Shown here one piece after another: positions 12,126 through 24,700 of a stretch of DNA of 64,000 bases. This stretch comes from Linyphia triangularis (Eukaryota > Arthropoda > Arachnida > Araneae > Linyphiidae), in the NCBI GenBank assembly GCA_963978545.1, contig OZ021721.1:36815348-36879347 (forward strand). The letters run 5' to 3'. Position 1 is the first letter of the stretch; each line of letters starts with the position of its first letter. A program made the translations under genes and the position numbers. The notes below the pieces were generated by a model. It did not search any database, had not been told where the DNA came from, and worked only from the letters and a program-made list of their open reading frames with translations.

Positions 12126-13329
12126 AGTACTAACAAATATTACGAACAGCATTTTGATTGTGCTGAAGATTTTTTATTTTATCCTTTTCTGATTATTATT
12201 TAATAGCAAAATCTCTTCCAAACTTTTTAATATGAGATATTTTATGTCTTTTGAGTTCAGTTTAATTGAGATCATCTTTCTCTTAGAGTAATATGGTTTC
12301 AACTTTTATTTTAATATCTTATTCATAGTTGTGTTCATCCTTTATCGTTCAATCCAGTTGCACATTTTTATACATATATTTTAGCTTACTAACACTAAAT
12401 CGTCAATAGTGCATAAACTTCAAAAGTTCTTAATTTAGTTCTAAATACAAAATCTTTATTTTTATTATGTTAAAACAGTTTGATACATTCTTAAAATTAA
12501 CCAGTATTCTTGTACATCTTAATGAGAAGGTATATTTATATGCAAAAATAGCATTTTAATTGATATGAATAAAATAAACTTCATGCGAATTTTATAATTG
12601 AACATGAGGCAGCCAAAAAACGAAACGTTCCTTTATTTTTTTACGGTAAAAGTGCACTTTTGCAAATTTTAAACTCGCTTTTAAAAACAATGATAAAATG
12701 TAAACAAATAGCAGACGACGCTCTTCGTAACTGCACGCTCGTAAGACACACCGAGAATTGACTAAGCGATTTAGACCGGTTCCAGTTTAGTCAGTTTTCG
12801 CAACCAAAAAAAAAAAAAAAATTACGTTTACTAACGCACCCACAGTTTTGATGAAACTATAAAAATTATAATAAATATAAGAGTTTTTTCTTAAAAACTG
12901 AAATTTTAACATGACATTTTATAACATACTTCATGTACTATATACTATAAAAACTTGATTAAAAAAAATCCTCCTCAATAAGTGTGGGTAGACGCTAAAT
13001 GACGCGTCTCCTGACTTTTCTTGAAAATACCCACACGTCTCCCCACTTCTAAAACCACTGAAATACATTCCACACTTTGGAATTCTCTATAAATTTAATT
13101 TCATGAAAGTATGCACATTTATAAGAATTATTTAAATCTAAATAAACAGTTTTATATATAACGTTGAATTATTTCTTGACTTTATCTCTTACTTCCAAGT
13201 AAAAAAAACAGTCACCAAATATTCATTAAAATGACAATAAATTTTGGATCCTTGTTCAATGTTAGTGTTAGGAATTTCTTTACTAGTTAATATTTTTATT
13301 ATAAGTTATGAAATTATAAAAATTATCTT
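12126..13329. other. AT-rich stretch, no gene seen
   Basis: Short runs of A and T and a partly inverted pair near 12980-13040 (GTGTGGGTAGACG and TACCCACACGTC) are the only structures noticed. Confidence 0.4.
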
Positions 13330-13850
13330 CGAAGATGGCAGTTGGAGGGTGCTCCTGTCACCAAATTTGGGCATTCCTCGATTTCCCCCCCCAAATTCTT
13401 TAGTCCCCGTTCCGTCCCAACCGCCCCAGCCGCCTGAGTCCCATTCCGGCCGTGTCTCTTCACTCATAGTTCTTACCCCCCCTTTCTTGACTGGACTTTG
13501 GAGGTCGGATACCATTAGCGGCACTACAATGCGATTGAGGACCCTCTTCACAGAGAGGGGGTGATTTTTACAACTCTCGTCACAACAGGGGGGTAACAGG
13601 TGAAAGTCCTAAACACAAATACTTTGTACTGTTAAAGAAAAGAAAAACGCATTGAGGATATAGAGTTGTCAACCTCTGCCCGGAAACCAGGCAGTGAAGA
13701 GAGATAATCCCCCTTAGTTTAGCAGGGGTCTATTCCCTGTCTCTCTAATTACCCCACTTGGAGGGGGGACAATTGTTTTTCTTCCCGGGCGGGAACCCGG
13801 TCAATAAAGGATATTCCAAAAAATTGCAATGGGAACTAAAGAGTTAATCT
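13330..13850. other. GC-rich block of unknown origin
   Basis: The base composition differs sharply from the surroundings, with several runs of C or G (CCCCCCCC near 13386, GGGGGG near 13588). Frames on both strands (about 13306-13564) are open for 80-106 codons because stops are rare in such sequence, and neither looks like a known family. CAATAAAG at 13802-13809 and CCCGGGCGGGAACCCGG just before it could belong to an LTR or another repeat end. No partner LTR was found in the window. Confidence 0.35.
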
Positions 13851-13856
13851 ACCACT

Positions 13857-14672
13857 CAGGGGTGTAGTGGAGCGGGAACGTGTGGGACCGACGATCCTTT
13901 ACCTTTTTAAAAAGGGGAACGGCGTTCCATCACAATTTTTTTTTTTAAATTTGTATTTAACATCCCCCCCCCCCCCTCTCGTGACACTAAACGCAAAATC
14001 GAGTTTGAAAACGAAAAAGTTCTTTCCTGAGAATTATGCTTTCGTTTTTGATCCACAATTTCAGAGCTGAGCGGGAAAGTTCAAGTATTTGCAAAACACA
14101 TACTAGTTGCTAACACGCTTCTAGTTGCTAATTTCATTTTATTAATGGAGCAAATTTTAAAAAGGAAAGAAGAAGGGTCTATCAAGCAAGAAGAACTTCT
14201 CTACATTTTCATCTCGAGAAAGAGAAAAATCATAAAACTCTCAATCGACATCTGCAACGATCGCAATATTTTTAAATTCATTTTGAAAACAAATTTCGAG
14301 AGTGTCTGAATCGAAAATCGATCTCTTATAGAAATTTTTCTAAATGGAATTTTTAAAAAAAAAAAAATCATGTCAATAATCTGTTTAAAATGTGTTGCAG
14401 ATAATCTGATTAAAAAATGTCTTAAAAAATTTGTGTCAATAATATGTTTGAACATGTCTTATAATCCATTTATAAAGTGTCAAACGATCTGTTAAAATGG
14501 GTTGTGTAAGGCAAATTGTTTTAAAATCCATATAATTTAATAGTTTAAATAATATTATTTATTCTTAGTGGTCATTTTCACCTTCCCCCTCCTCCCAAAG
14601 AAAAAAAGTATACTTTTGCATAACGACACGACTTAGCGTTCCCACACCTTTTTATTTTACACTACACCATTG
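13857..14672. mobile_element. Non-autonomous hAT element, 816 bp
   Basis: The left end is CAGGGGTGTAGTGGAGCGGG and the right end is TTTTACACTACACCATTG. The 8-bp direct repeat CTACCACT flanks both sides (13849-13856 and 14673-14680), which is the hAT target duplication length. Further inward GGGAACGTGTGGGA pairs imperfectly with GCGTTCCCACACC. No transposase coding is visible inside. Confidence 0.82.
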
Positions 14673-14680
14673 CTACCACT

Positions 14681-15560
14681 GTATATCGAACTGTTTCAGG
14701 TAAAGTTGATGACTTGTGGATACATAGATATTCCAGGAAAATTATCTGACAGACATTAATATTTTTCTTTTAAATACAAAATTAGATTTTATATAAATAA
14801 TAATTTTAAGCATTTAAAAATTCTCCTCCACTGAATTCAGACAATCACTGTTTATTGACTTTATCCACGGAATTATTTGTTCAGGTTGGTTGAACTCCCG
14901 GCTGGGAGTGGAAAGGAAGGACTTTGTGAACTAGCACCTGCCTCCACGTACATAGTAAGAGAACCACTTCTCTGGAACAGGTTAATGTAAAAAAAAAAAA
15001 AAAAAAAAAAAAAAATATTAAAAAAATATTTAAAAAAAAAAAAAAGGCGGGAGGGGGGGGGGGATGTCAAATCATTTCGGTGCGGAATGAATTTTGTGAT
15101 GTTGCCGCTTTCTCCGGGTGAGGACGTGGACACACACGTCGAGCAGATATTGTCTACTGTTTTAGTTGTTCAGGTGAATAACACAAATGAGAATTTTATT
15201 ACTCCCACGTTTAGCAGTTTGCAATGACATCTTGACACACATAAAATGAATTAAATTTAGCATGATGACGGCACAGACCATTGATAGATATGTTTGAGGA
15301 AAAAACGAAATATAGGTTTAGTTGGATGAGTACATTTTGGTTGATGAGATGATAATCTCAATATCTACAAAATGCATATTTTACCTTTTAGTGACGAAAT
15401 AAGAAAACAATTTTTACCTCACTTCCTAATATTTAATTCTCTGCGGGAAAATATCAGTTCAATATATTTTTAAGGATGTTAGATTAATATTATTACACAT
15501 TTATAGTTTTTTTGCCGGAATTATTAGTGATCTTATTTGGCAATTCTTGAAAAGCGCGCT
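14681..15560. other. Non-coding stretch with homopolymer runs
   Basis: A run of about 26 A at 14990-15015 is followed by further A runs and a G run near 15053-15062. The flanks at 14880-14980 and 15060-15160 are richer in GC than the background and may be repeat remnants. No gene is recognised. Confidence 0.35.
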
Positions 15561-15674
15561 ATTTTCACTTTAAGAATGGCAATGAAACTTTCTGGCCTTA
15601 TCTGTTTACTAATCGAAGTACTTTTCAAAACTTGAGTAGTTCTGTTATTGTCACTACGGAATTACGTTTTATTG

Positions 15675-15692
15675 TCACACCTTGAAGTGTGA
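15675..15692. promoter_or_regulatory. Palindromic T-box-like site upstream of the REEP start
   Basis: TCACACCTTGAAGTGTGA consists of two inverted half-sites close to the T-box core AGGTGTGA, separated by two bases. It lies about 60 bp upstream of the proposed start codon. No TATA box was recognised. The functional role is inferred from the motif alone. Confidence 0.25.
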
Positions 15693-15752
15693 TAATCCAA
15701 TTCGTCAACTACTAGAAACGCCCTCGAGATCTACTCACTTTTCTCTGTTAAA

Positions 15753-15762
15753 ATGGCTCGAA
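15753..15762 (+). CDS. REEP5: REEP coding exon 1 (10-nt start exon)
   Basis: ATG GCT CGA A is followed at once by a strong donor, GTAAGT (15763-15768). It leaves one base of the next codon, which fits the two orphan bases at the start of the exon at 17295 and creates AGT (Ser). The upstream sequence (about 15560-15752) is less AT-rich than its surroundings and would be 5' UTR and promoter. I chose this start because its phase fits and no other start with a phase-1 donor was obvious between 15.6 and 17.3 kb. A longer alternative N-terminus elsewhere is not excluded. Confidence 0.6.
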
Positions 15763-18700
15763 GTAAGTTGAAAACCCTTTTGTAACGTTAACATAGAAAC
15801 CACCAAATATAGTTAAAAGATTGTTCTTTATTCTTATTTATGCAACTGTTTGTTTTGTTAGTTACAGATTTTTTTCTTATGCTTTTAGTTTTCATAAAAT
15901 ACAAGAAGTTAAATTGTATACAATTTTTTATTTTTGTTTTAACCCTTGGCTAACTAAACATTCGTCTATTATCTGATACTAATAGTCTTTCAGTTCAGCG
16001 GTTTACATATGTTCCTATAGCGCTTACTTCTTACTCACTGAAACGTTAATTTTTGCACATTTCTATTCATTATAATATAATAATGCTTTTCTTTAGATAC
16101 ACTAATTTGTTTGAAATTAATAAAGGAAGTATAGTATATCTTTTTAATTCATAGTCTATGAGTTGAATGATTAGTTACTGTGTAACATTGATTTAAGTTT
16201 AGTTATCTTGGGTTAAATATTCTACTCGTCCAGTGACTTTCGAAGTATCATGTATAGGACAAAACGTGTTGATCAACATGTGTATTTAAGCACAGTCAAA
16301 TGGCATTTTTATTGAGAAAAGGTGTTATTTTTAGACTCAAGAGTTTTTATATTATTATAATTTCTTTCAAATTTTTCAATTTTTTGCTACCCGACTAATT
16401 CAAAAAATCATTATTGTGAAAATTTTTATGTTTTTGTCGGATATGTTGGGATACTTTAAAATTTGGACTTGAATTTGCAGTTTAGTGGTATTAAGCATGT
16501 GAAATTTGTTATTAATTTTCTATTGCATATGCTAGTATGAAACATTGGAAGCGTCAAATACAGTTACAAGTTGTTAATATGTATATGAGATTTATTTTTC
16601 AACTGCAAATTTTTCTTGTAAGTTCTGATGAAATTAACAAGTATCCCTAAAAGTTAATTTATGTAATTTTTTTATTTCTGATCCCTTTTGTTTGAAATTG
16701 CACAATAATGACCAAAATTGTAGGTCTGCATTGACCATAAAAATTTTGTGGGGTAAAACATGAATTAAATTAAGAAAATGAAACTATGCTGATCAGCATA
16801 GCTGCATTCAAGTTTAATTATTAGCTTAGAATTTTTGTATTTATAATGCAATCAATATGATAATTATACATGATAAATATTTAAAATATGATAAAAAAAA
16901 TGCGTTTTTAGGAAAGCATTTCAAACCCAAAGGGAAAAAAACATTGATGGATATATGTTGGTATAAAATTTGGAATTTCATTTGTAGTTTAGTAGTAGAA
17001 AGCATGTTCAATTTGCTATTACTTGTTTTTTTTTTCTATAGATGAAATTTTAGAAATAAAAGAAGTACTAATACTATAAATATTAAATTTTACACTTAAG
17101 GTATTCTTATTGAGTTACCTTGATCTTTAACAACATTGTTTTGTTGAAGGATTCACTTTGCTGCATCATTTTCAATTTTAATATTATATAGTTTATTTTA
17201 GTTATGCTAATTATTTTGGCTTATTATAAGAGACTGTATTGAAAGCTTTTTAGTAGTATAGGCTCTTAACTTGCATGTGCTTTTTCCATTGTAGGTAGCT
17301 CTTTCCTTTACTACATCCTATATATTTGTATTGGATTTTTATACCCTGCATACTGTTCGTAAGTGATTTCTTGATGCTTTTAAAAAGTAAACTATTGAAT
17401 AATGTGTTTAGTTTCTGCTACCTAAATTGTACCTAAATATCTGTGGTTTAGAAATGCTATAAAGACCTGAAAAGTCTTGAGTTGTTTATGGTTTTTATTT
17501 GTGGTAACGGTAAAATGCAGTTAATGCTACAGTGAATTTTTATATTTCACCACCATTCAAATATTGAGGATTTCTTTTGTATTTCTGTCTACTCTTATTG
17601 CTTTTTTGACTCAGTCTACATATCTATTGTGTAAAAAAGTGAATAAGCAATGCTTGTTTTGTATGTAAATAATTTTTTAGTGAAAATTAAAAAATAAATG
17701 CATCATATATAGTACAAATATATATATTAATGTATGCATATTAATGCATATGTGTTTATCAAATCTAAGAAATAAATTTAATTATGTAGTAAATGTTTGC
17801 TGCATAAAAAATCTACTTTATATTGACTCCCAGATAGGTCATTCTCTGTAAAACACGCAAGAACTTGTCGCAGCAATTTTTTTCTCCTAGATAAATTGGA
17901 TATTTCTGTTAACCATAGAATATATTTTAATGCAATCAAAACTCCTCAAAACAAGTAATATAAATCTGCAAATATTTTTTTATACTAAAAAAAATGTCCA
18001 CGAACATGATTTGTCATGTCCGTGGACTTTCCCAACCTCAGAATTGCTTGCTTTATCAGTATTTTAATTTCACTTCATATTTCCTTGATGTCTATATTTA
18101 TGTATTTTTAGCTTTAAGGTTTGTTAAATAATGTTATGCCTGAGTTTAAAGTTTTTATGAGTGGTAATTTCACTACAATTAATCCGATATCTCTTGTCCC
18201 AAAGCTAACACGTCATGTTCGTGGACAGCAGTTTTTAGTTGTTTAACAGCCCTCCAAGTGACACAACAAGTCAGCTTCAATATTCGAAAGAAGTCTTAAT
18301 GTAACCATTTTGGTTCAAGACATATTGTCTATTCTATTTTTCAATACAAGAATTATATTTTATTATTTACATGTAAAAAAGATGCAACTTTAAATATAAT
18401 ACCGTCATGTTTTTGGTCAAGAAAAAATTAGTTAAGAATATCTAAATTTTTTTTATTAATAACTTATTTGATATTATTAGTTGTAGAGATATCAATTTAG
18501 TAATTTTATGCTTATAAACGTAAAGTTCCATTCGGAACTAAACAATAACAAGGAAATCCTCATGTACATGGCCATCAATCCATGGTTTAACTATGGATGA
18601 TCTCTATACATTATCAGACAATCTCGGCCAATGTCATAATTAGATTGTAATTGATAAGTTCTATGAGAGAAACACATTTCTAAGCATTTACTGATTTCAA

Positions 18701-21700
18701 TAATTTGTTTCTCTCCTACTGCTGAAATAGTATGTTTTGTGGAGAATGACCAAGATAATGATTTTCTATGGTTTGCTTACAAGTGGTTAGGCAGCATCGT
18801 TCTGAGTTAAAATTATACTTTTCACCAACTGCTGGTATATCTGGTCATGAACAAAAACCAAACATTGTCAGGTGAGAAAATTATTTGTGTTTTACTAGAA
18901 AACACTTGTGTGAGTATTTGTATTTAGTGGATTTTAGCTTTTATACTAAGTACATAAATGTAGTGAGAAGCTTATACAAAAGTTCTCTCCATTTGTCTGA
19001 GGCCCTCATTCTTAGATAATACTTCAAATATAAACAGACGTGTGATAAGTCAAATGAATGGTTTCATCAAGATGAATTCACCTACCAAAGTTCAAAATGA
19101 AGTAGCTACCAGAAGTCAATTTGTAATTCATTATATTTAAACTGATAATTAACATGTGGTTTATATAAGTTTGAAGGTATCAATAATTTTAGTAAGGTTC
19201 TATAAAATCCTATTAGAAATTACGACCGGAAGTGTCTTAAAATCATATCGGAAGAGAGCTTTCATGACATAGTAACTTTATGGGAAGTATAAATCTAAAC
19301 TAAATTTCGGGGTAGCCAGCAGTGTTTATTGCCAAAATGTTTATTTATTAAAATGCCTTGAAATTGATAGGTCTTTTTTAATATGTTGTCCACCTTGATG
19401 TAAGAAGATTTTATTAATTTGATGTAAAACATTCTTGGTATCTGAGCCTGATGTATAGTATGCACACAAAAAAAAGGATGATGGCTATCTTATATTCTAA
19501 TTGATGAAGTATGAAAAAGAAAAGTACTTCTCTAATTCCTGGAAGGATTTTAAAATTTGTACTAAGTTTCTTAACCAGGCTTGCTTGCTAAATTGTTAAT
19601 TGCTACGCAATCCCAAGAGTTCTTTGCTCTCTAAAAGTTTCTCTGCTATATAAGAATAGACTCACTTTGCTCATGGAAAGTTCCCTTACTGGGTCATTTT
19701 ATGGAAAAGCAGGAATTTTTGTGCTACTGGGGTTTATTACAAAAAATACTTATTACAAATACTACTTTAGGTATAAACAACCTTAGTATGCCTGAATATA
19801 AATAATTGCAGTTCCAAACTGCAATAATCCATTTTAATTATTACTCAATTTTACTCTCAATCAGTGAAATGTCACATTTTTGGATTGTCACCACCTACAA
19901 TTTTGACTTTTACTAGGGTAATATATAAATTAGACTCGTAAAATTTGTTACAATGCATTTTTACGTTAAGAAAATACTTTAAAATGCATTTCTAAAACTT
20001 ATAAGTAAAATTTCAGTTTTGTATTAATTTTATTTCAAGTTGTAGGACCAGGGAAATAGGTCACATAGGTAGATATCTAAAAAGTGTCATTAAATCCTTG
20101 TAGTTGGCAGTAATATATGGTTTTTGATAAAGAAATCATGTTAGGCAGATGTTTAGTTCGGATACAAAGAACATGCTACAGACTAAGTTACTTATGAATA
20201 ATTTTATCAACTTATTGGATTCGATAGAGAAAAGGTTGAAATAAGCATGTCACATTTGTGGAACCTAATAGAATTTAAATTCTCAATTAAAATTATACAA
20301 TAATTGTTGGAATCTTTAGTCCTTTGCACTCCGTTTTCTCCTCTCGGGGGACATTTAAGTTTATTAGTGATTACAGGGAATTAACTTATTCCAGCCAATT
20401 TTTTGAAAAATGCATGCTTCCCTGAAGTTTTCTCTTGAAATGACACAAGAAATCAAATCAAAATATGGTAAAATACTAAGATATATATATTTAAAAAATA
20501 TCTTGTTTTGTGTCCGAAGAGAACGCGTGAAGTGTGCTCGCGACCCTACAACAGCATAACGTCCCATAGTATTTCCCAGCCTGATCTTCCAGTAAGTACC
20601 AGAACTCCACTACATTTATATAAAATGTTGTTAGACAGAATTCCTGATGCAGAAGGATACCATACGTACTTTGGCAGATACTACACCAGTGTTCTCTTAG
20701 CAGAAGAATTGATAAAGATGAAATTTCATCGTACTGGTACAATAAAAGTTAACAGAAAAGCGTTCCTACACAAATACAAAAACTAAAAATTAAAAAAAAA
20801 AAAAAACAGTTGCATACATAAAGAATAACACTACAATTCTTGCTTGGAAAGACAAGAGAATCATCACAATACTCAGTAACTACAGGGTTTCCGCGCATAT
20901 GGAAAGTCAGGGAAAATCATGGAAAGTCATGAATTTAGACATAGGGTAAATTTTGTCATGGAAAGTCATGAATTTTAAACAAAAAAAGCCTAAAAGTCAT
21001 GGATAAACAGTGAATTGCATGGATTCCAAAAAATCTTACGCAAAATCACGTGACTATGACGTCATAAACGCCATGATCACGATTCGTTGTTACTTCGACG
21101 ATTCATAGATTCATCTGCGTTTTTATTTACTTTATTGATAGAAACAACGGTTACAGTTAAAAACTCCTGCCAATGAAAAGAATTTCTGAACTCCAAACTT
21201 GTGACATCACACAAGTAGGTCTCGGTGAATAAAAAATTTATAATGTAAGAACTGAAGTAAATTAATTTCATAATCTTTACTTTTGGTTTGACTCCGTATG
21301 CTCTGATTTACATAGTTGATACCAAAACATTTGATTATTTAATTTACTTATATTTTCTTATTCCTTCTTCAAATATTTACTTATTATTAAAGATTGATTA
21401 GCTTTTTTAACACCTGAAATATCAAAAAATGGAAAATTATTTTTCGCTGTTTCTTCTGGTTTCGACGTATCTTCGTTACTGATTATATGGTGAGTACCTA
21501 TTCCTCTGCATTTATTAGAAAAGTCTTTTGTAGATATCTAGGGTGGCGGCAGAACAGGGAATTTCACTATTCTGGAAAAATAAATGAATTGCGTAAAATT
21601 TGAACCAGCTAACGCGCTTCATTTTAAGTGATTATCATCTCAACGCAAGCGGTGCCGCTCCATTATTCTGCCGACAGTCACTTACGCTTGCCTTTCGTAT

Positions 21701-24700
21701 AACTTTAATCTGACTGAATCCTTTACTAGAATGATTATTTTTAAACTTGTTTTTTGTCAACAGTATGTATGAGAACCCTAATTATTTACGTATTATTTCT
21801 GTTAGATTTTTAGTTATTCTATAACTTAGCAGCGCGGCAGCTCGCATCCATATTGTTAAAAAGAAATTCTTCGACTTCAATCTAACTGCATCCTTTACAA
21901 GCATGAATATTTTTCTACTTGCCTTGTGTTTTCTGTTAACAGAATATATTAGAAGCCTAAATTCCTTAATATTTCAAATTGATTCCACCAGATTTTTTTT
22001 CGGTTTTATTTACCCTTAATAGCTCTGTTACACACCTCGCTCTGTTTTAAACACCTTTACTGTATTATTTTTCTATGCTTAGTTTACTTACATGAAACAA
22101 GGATTTTTTACAATCATATACAATAATTTATTTACTATGTTGCGTTAGTAAAATAATAAAATTCTTGAGTCAGGTTCAATGTTTTTAATGCGATTTCTTG
22201 AGTCATGGAAAATCATTTGCTTCAGTCATGGAAAGTCATGAAAAGTCAGGGATTTGAGACATTTAAGATTGGCGGAAACCCTGTAACTATCACAATACAC
22301 AAATGCAATCTACCCACAGAACATTATGCTCTGGAAATGTTGTAATAGTCGATAAGCCTAAAATGGTTTTTGATTATACAACAAATGATGCCGTGGATTG
22401 TGCGGATCAATACACTTCGATGTATTATTTAAAGTCACTGAAATGGTGAGCGAAGTCATTTTTCAGGGGCTGAAAATGAAGATTTATCATCTCCTACATA
22501 ATTTATTGCATCTCAGAAGGAAAAAATAATCAAACATCAATGCAAGTTTGTCAAAGCACTTATTAATCAGTTGAGAGGTGATTTTGGGTACCGAGGACGC
22601 GTCCATCCACATCTTTGGCAGACAATAGACTAAATAATAAGCTACATATTCCTGATGAAGGAGAAAAAAAATTGTTTGTTTTGACATGGAAGACGTCAAA
22701 TTACTTATTATTGTCAAACACTAACAAATCAGCCTGCAATGCATATTGGGGAGTGTTTCAAAGTTTATCATACTGTACAAAATTATAAAAAATAAAATAT
22801 TGATTTTTTTTGCAAATATATATTTATTGATGTCAACCAATTCATTAAGTCCAATACCATTATATTACGTTGCTGGGTTCCAAAACTATACTAAATAATA
22901 TGAGGGTTTGTAAATGCACGTTTCTGGTACAAAGTGTAGGGGAGTTGCTAACTTCCAGAATGGTTTGGAGTGTAAAGGGTTAATGTATCATGAAAGAGCT
23001 TTTTTTTTTAACTATTATGATATAAAATTTAATGGAGAATTCACCACATGCAAATAAATACATTGTTGTGTCACATCCGTGGAATTAGTTGTCAACGGGT
23101 AAATTAGAAAGGTATATGTGTAACTTTTGTTGATATGTATATTCCTGAACATATATGCAGCCTAATCTATTGCAAAATCATCTTAATAGTACACCGCTTA
23201 AATTATAGGCACCTTTTGTTCTGCTTTTACTTTGTATATTTCATTTAAAATTCTCTGAAGTTTGAAATTAGGAATTTTGAATTTTTAAATAAATATTATT
23301 CTAAGCAAATGTTTAAAAATTGGATTTTTTCAAATTTTTTTCATTTTTTCAAAGTGGCTGGTGTTCAACCAACTTTCTCGGTTATTACTAATTTTTATTG
23401 AAGGTCATTAAGAGATGAAATAAGACAACTTTCTCCTACAAAATATCTTTTTTCAAATCAAACTTTTTTTTGAGAATTAAAAACTTAAAATTAAAAACAA
23501 AATTTGGAATATTTGAAATGAAACAAAGAAGGCCATTTGTTCTGTATCATATTACATCCCATCCGGTTATATTCTCTTTTAAATAGGTTATTTTTTTAAA
23601 GTAAATATAATCAAAATGTTGCTTCCAAAAATATGAAAATCAATAGTATGCTCTAAAATTATTATATTTTGTAACTTTTTAAGTTGTATAATATTTAACC
23701 AGTTGCTAAAGTAATGCTATATATATTTTATAACTTTTTATTTTAAATTAACTTCATTAAATAATTATCTGCAGGCTTTAATACCTCATTTAACATCAGT
23801 GGACACTATTTTTTATAATATTTAAAACAAAAAAAAGTTAATATTCTTTTTATCTTAACACCACAATAACTATATAACTATTTTTGATTCATTTAAAAAA
23901 AAAAAAAAAAAATGTTTTGTTAAATGCCTGATTTTTCTCAGAATTTCCTTGTAATGTTAGGACAAGCTCATTTTGCTTACTGGAAGGTTCATTACTGCGG
24001 AAACAGAGGCTCGCTAAATGGTTCATTGCATTGTTACGTAAACTCTTATTTTTAGAACCCCTTCTGTCGGGAAAAAACAACATTTTCCCTCAAAATACAA
24101 TACTCCTCACCCCTCCCAAAAATTTATTTTAAAACCTTAGCCCCCATCTCCATCTCCCTCCTTCAAAGAACACATTTTAACTTTTACATGGTAATAAATC
24201 AAATACAATAATATAAAACTCCCTCCCTCCCCATTTCAAGAAAACCTTTAATACAATCCATGCAAAACAGTTTTTAATATTCTGTTTGCGAAATCAAAAT
24301 TAGACGGCCTAAAGTATATTTAAAATTTCAGAATTATATATGTGTATTGGAAGTTGGCTTATAAAAAAACTTATAAAAAAATTCATTTATAAAACAAGTA
24401 AAAATTGTAATGCTGTGTTTGTCAAAAGCACAATTAAAAGGTTATAACTATTTATTTTTAAAATATTAAATTTCTCGTCATATTGGAAGTCACTTTCTGT
24501 AAAGCCACAAGGATAGAGCCACAGACGTGACTTTGTTTTATTATTTTAGATTTAGCATCCAAAAAAATTTCAAAATACCAAATTTCATAATTTTTCAATG
24601 AGTGCATAGTAATTTAAATGATGATTAAGAAATGATAAATTAATGTTTAAAAGAAAAAGTTTTGTACCCATAAATTTCTAAATTATTAAATATTTTAGTA

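Larger units (their letters stand above)
20320..22979 (+). mobile_element. piggyBac-type transposon relic in REEP intron 2
   Basis: The left end is TCCTTTGCACTCCG preceded by TTAG (20316-20319). The right end is GGAGTGTAAAGGG followed by TTAA (22980-22983). These are the CCCTTTGCACTCC-type termini and TTAA site of piggyBac elements, each with one decayed base on the left. The length is 2,660 bp, of which 1,401 bp is a later insertion. The remaining sequence is far shorter than an intact piggyBac, so much of the transposase gene has been lost. Confidence 0.85.

Noticed and set aside
13244..13564. 106-codon plus-strand and 81-codon minus-strand frames
   Set aside because: They result from the GC-rich block having few stop codons. 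The Pro- and Gly-rich translations have no recognisable domain.
18709..18760. CTGCTGAAATAGT phrase shared with about 61660-61720
   Set aside because: The match is short (about 45 bp, diverged) and no borders could be drawn, so it was not called as an element.
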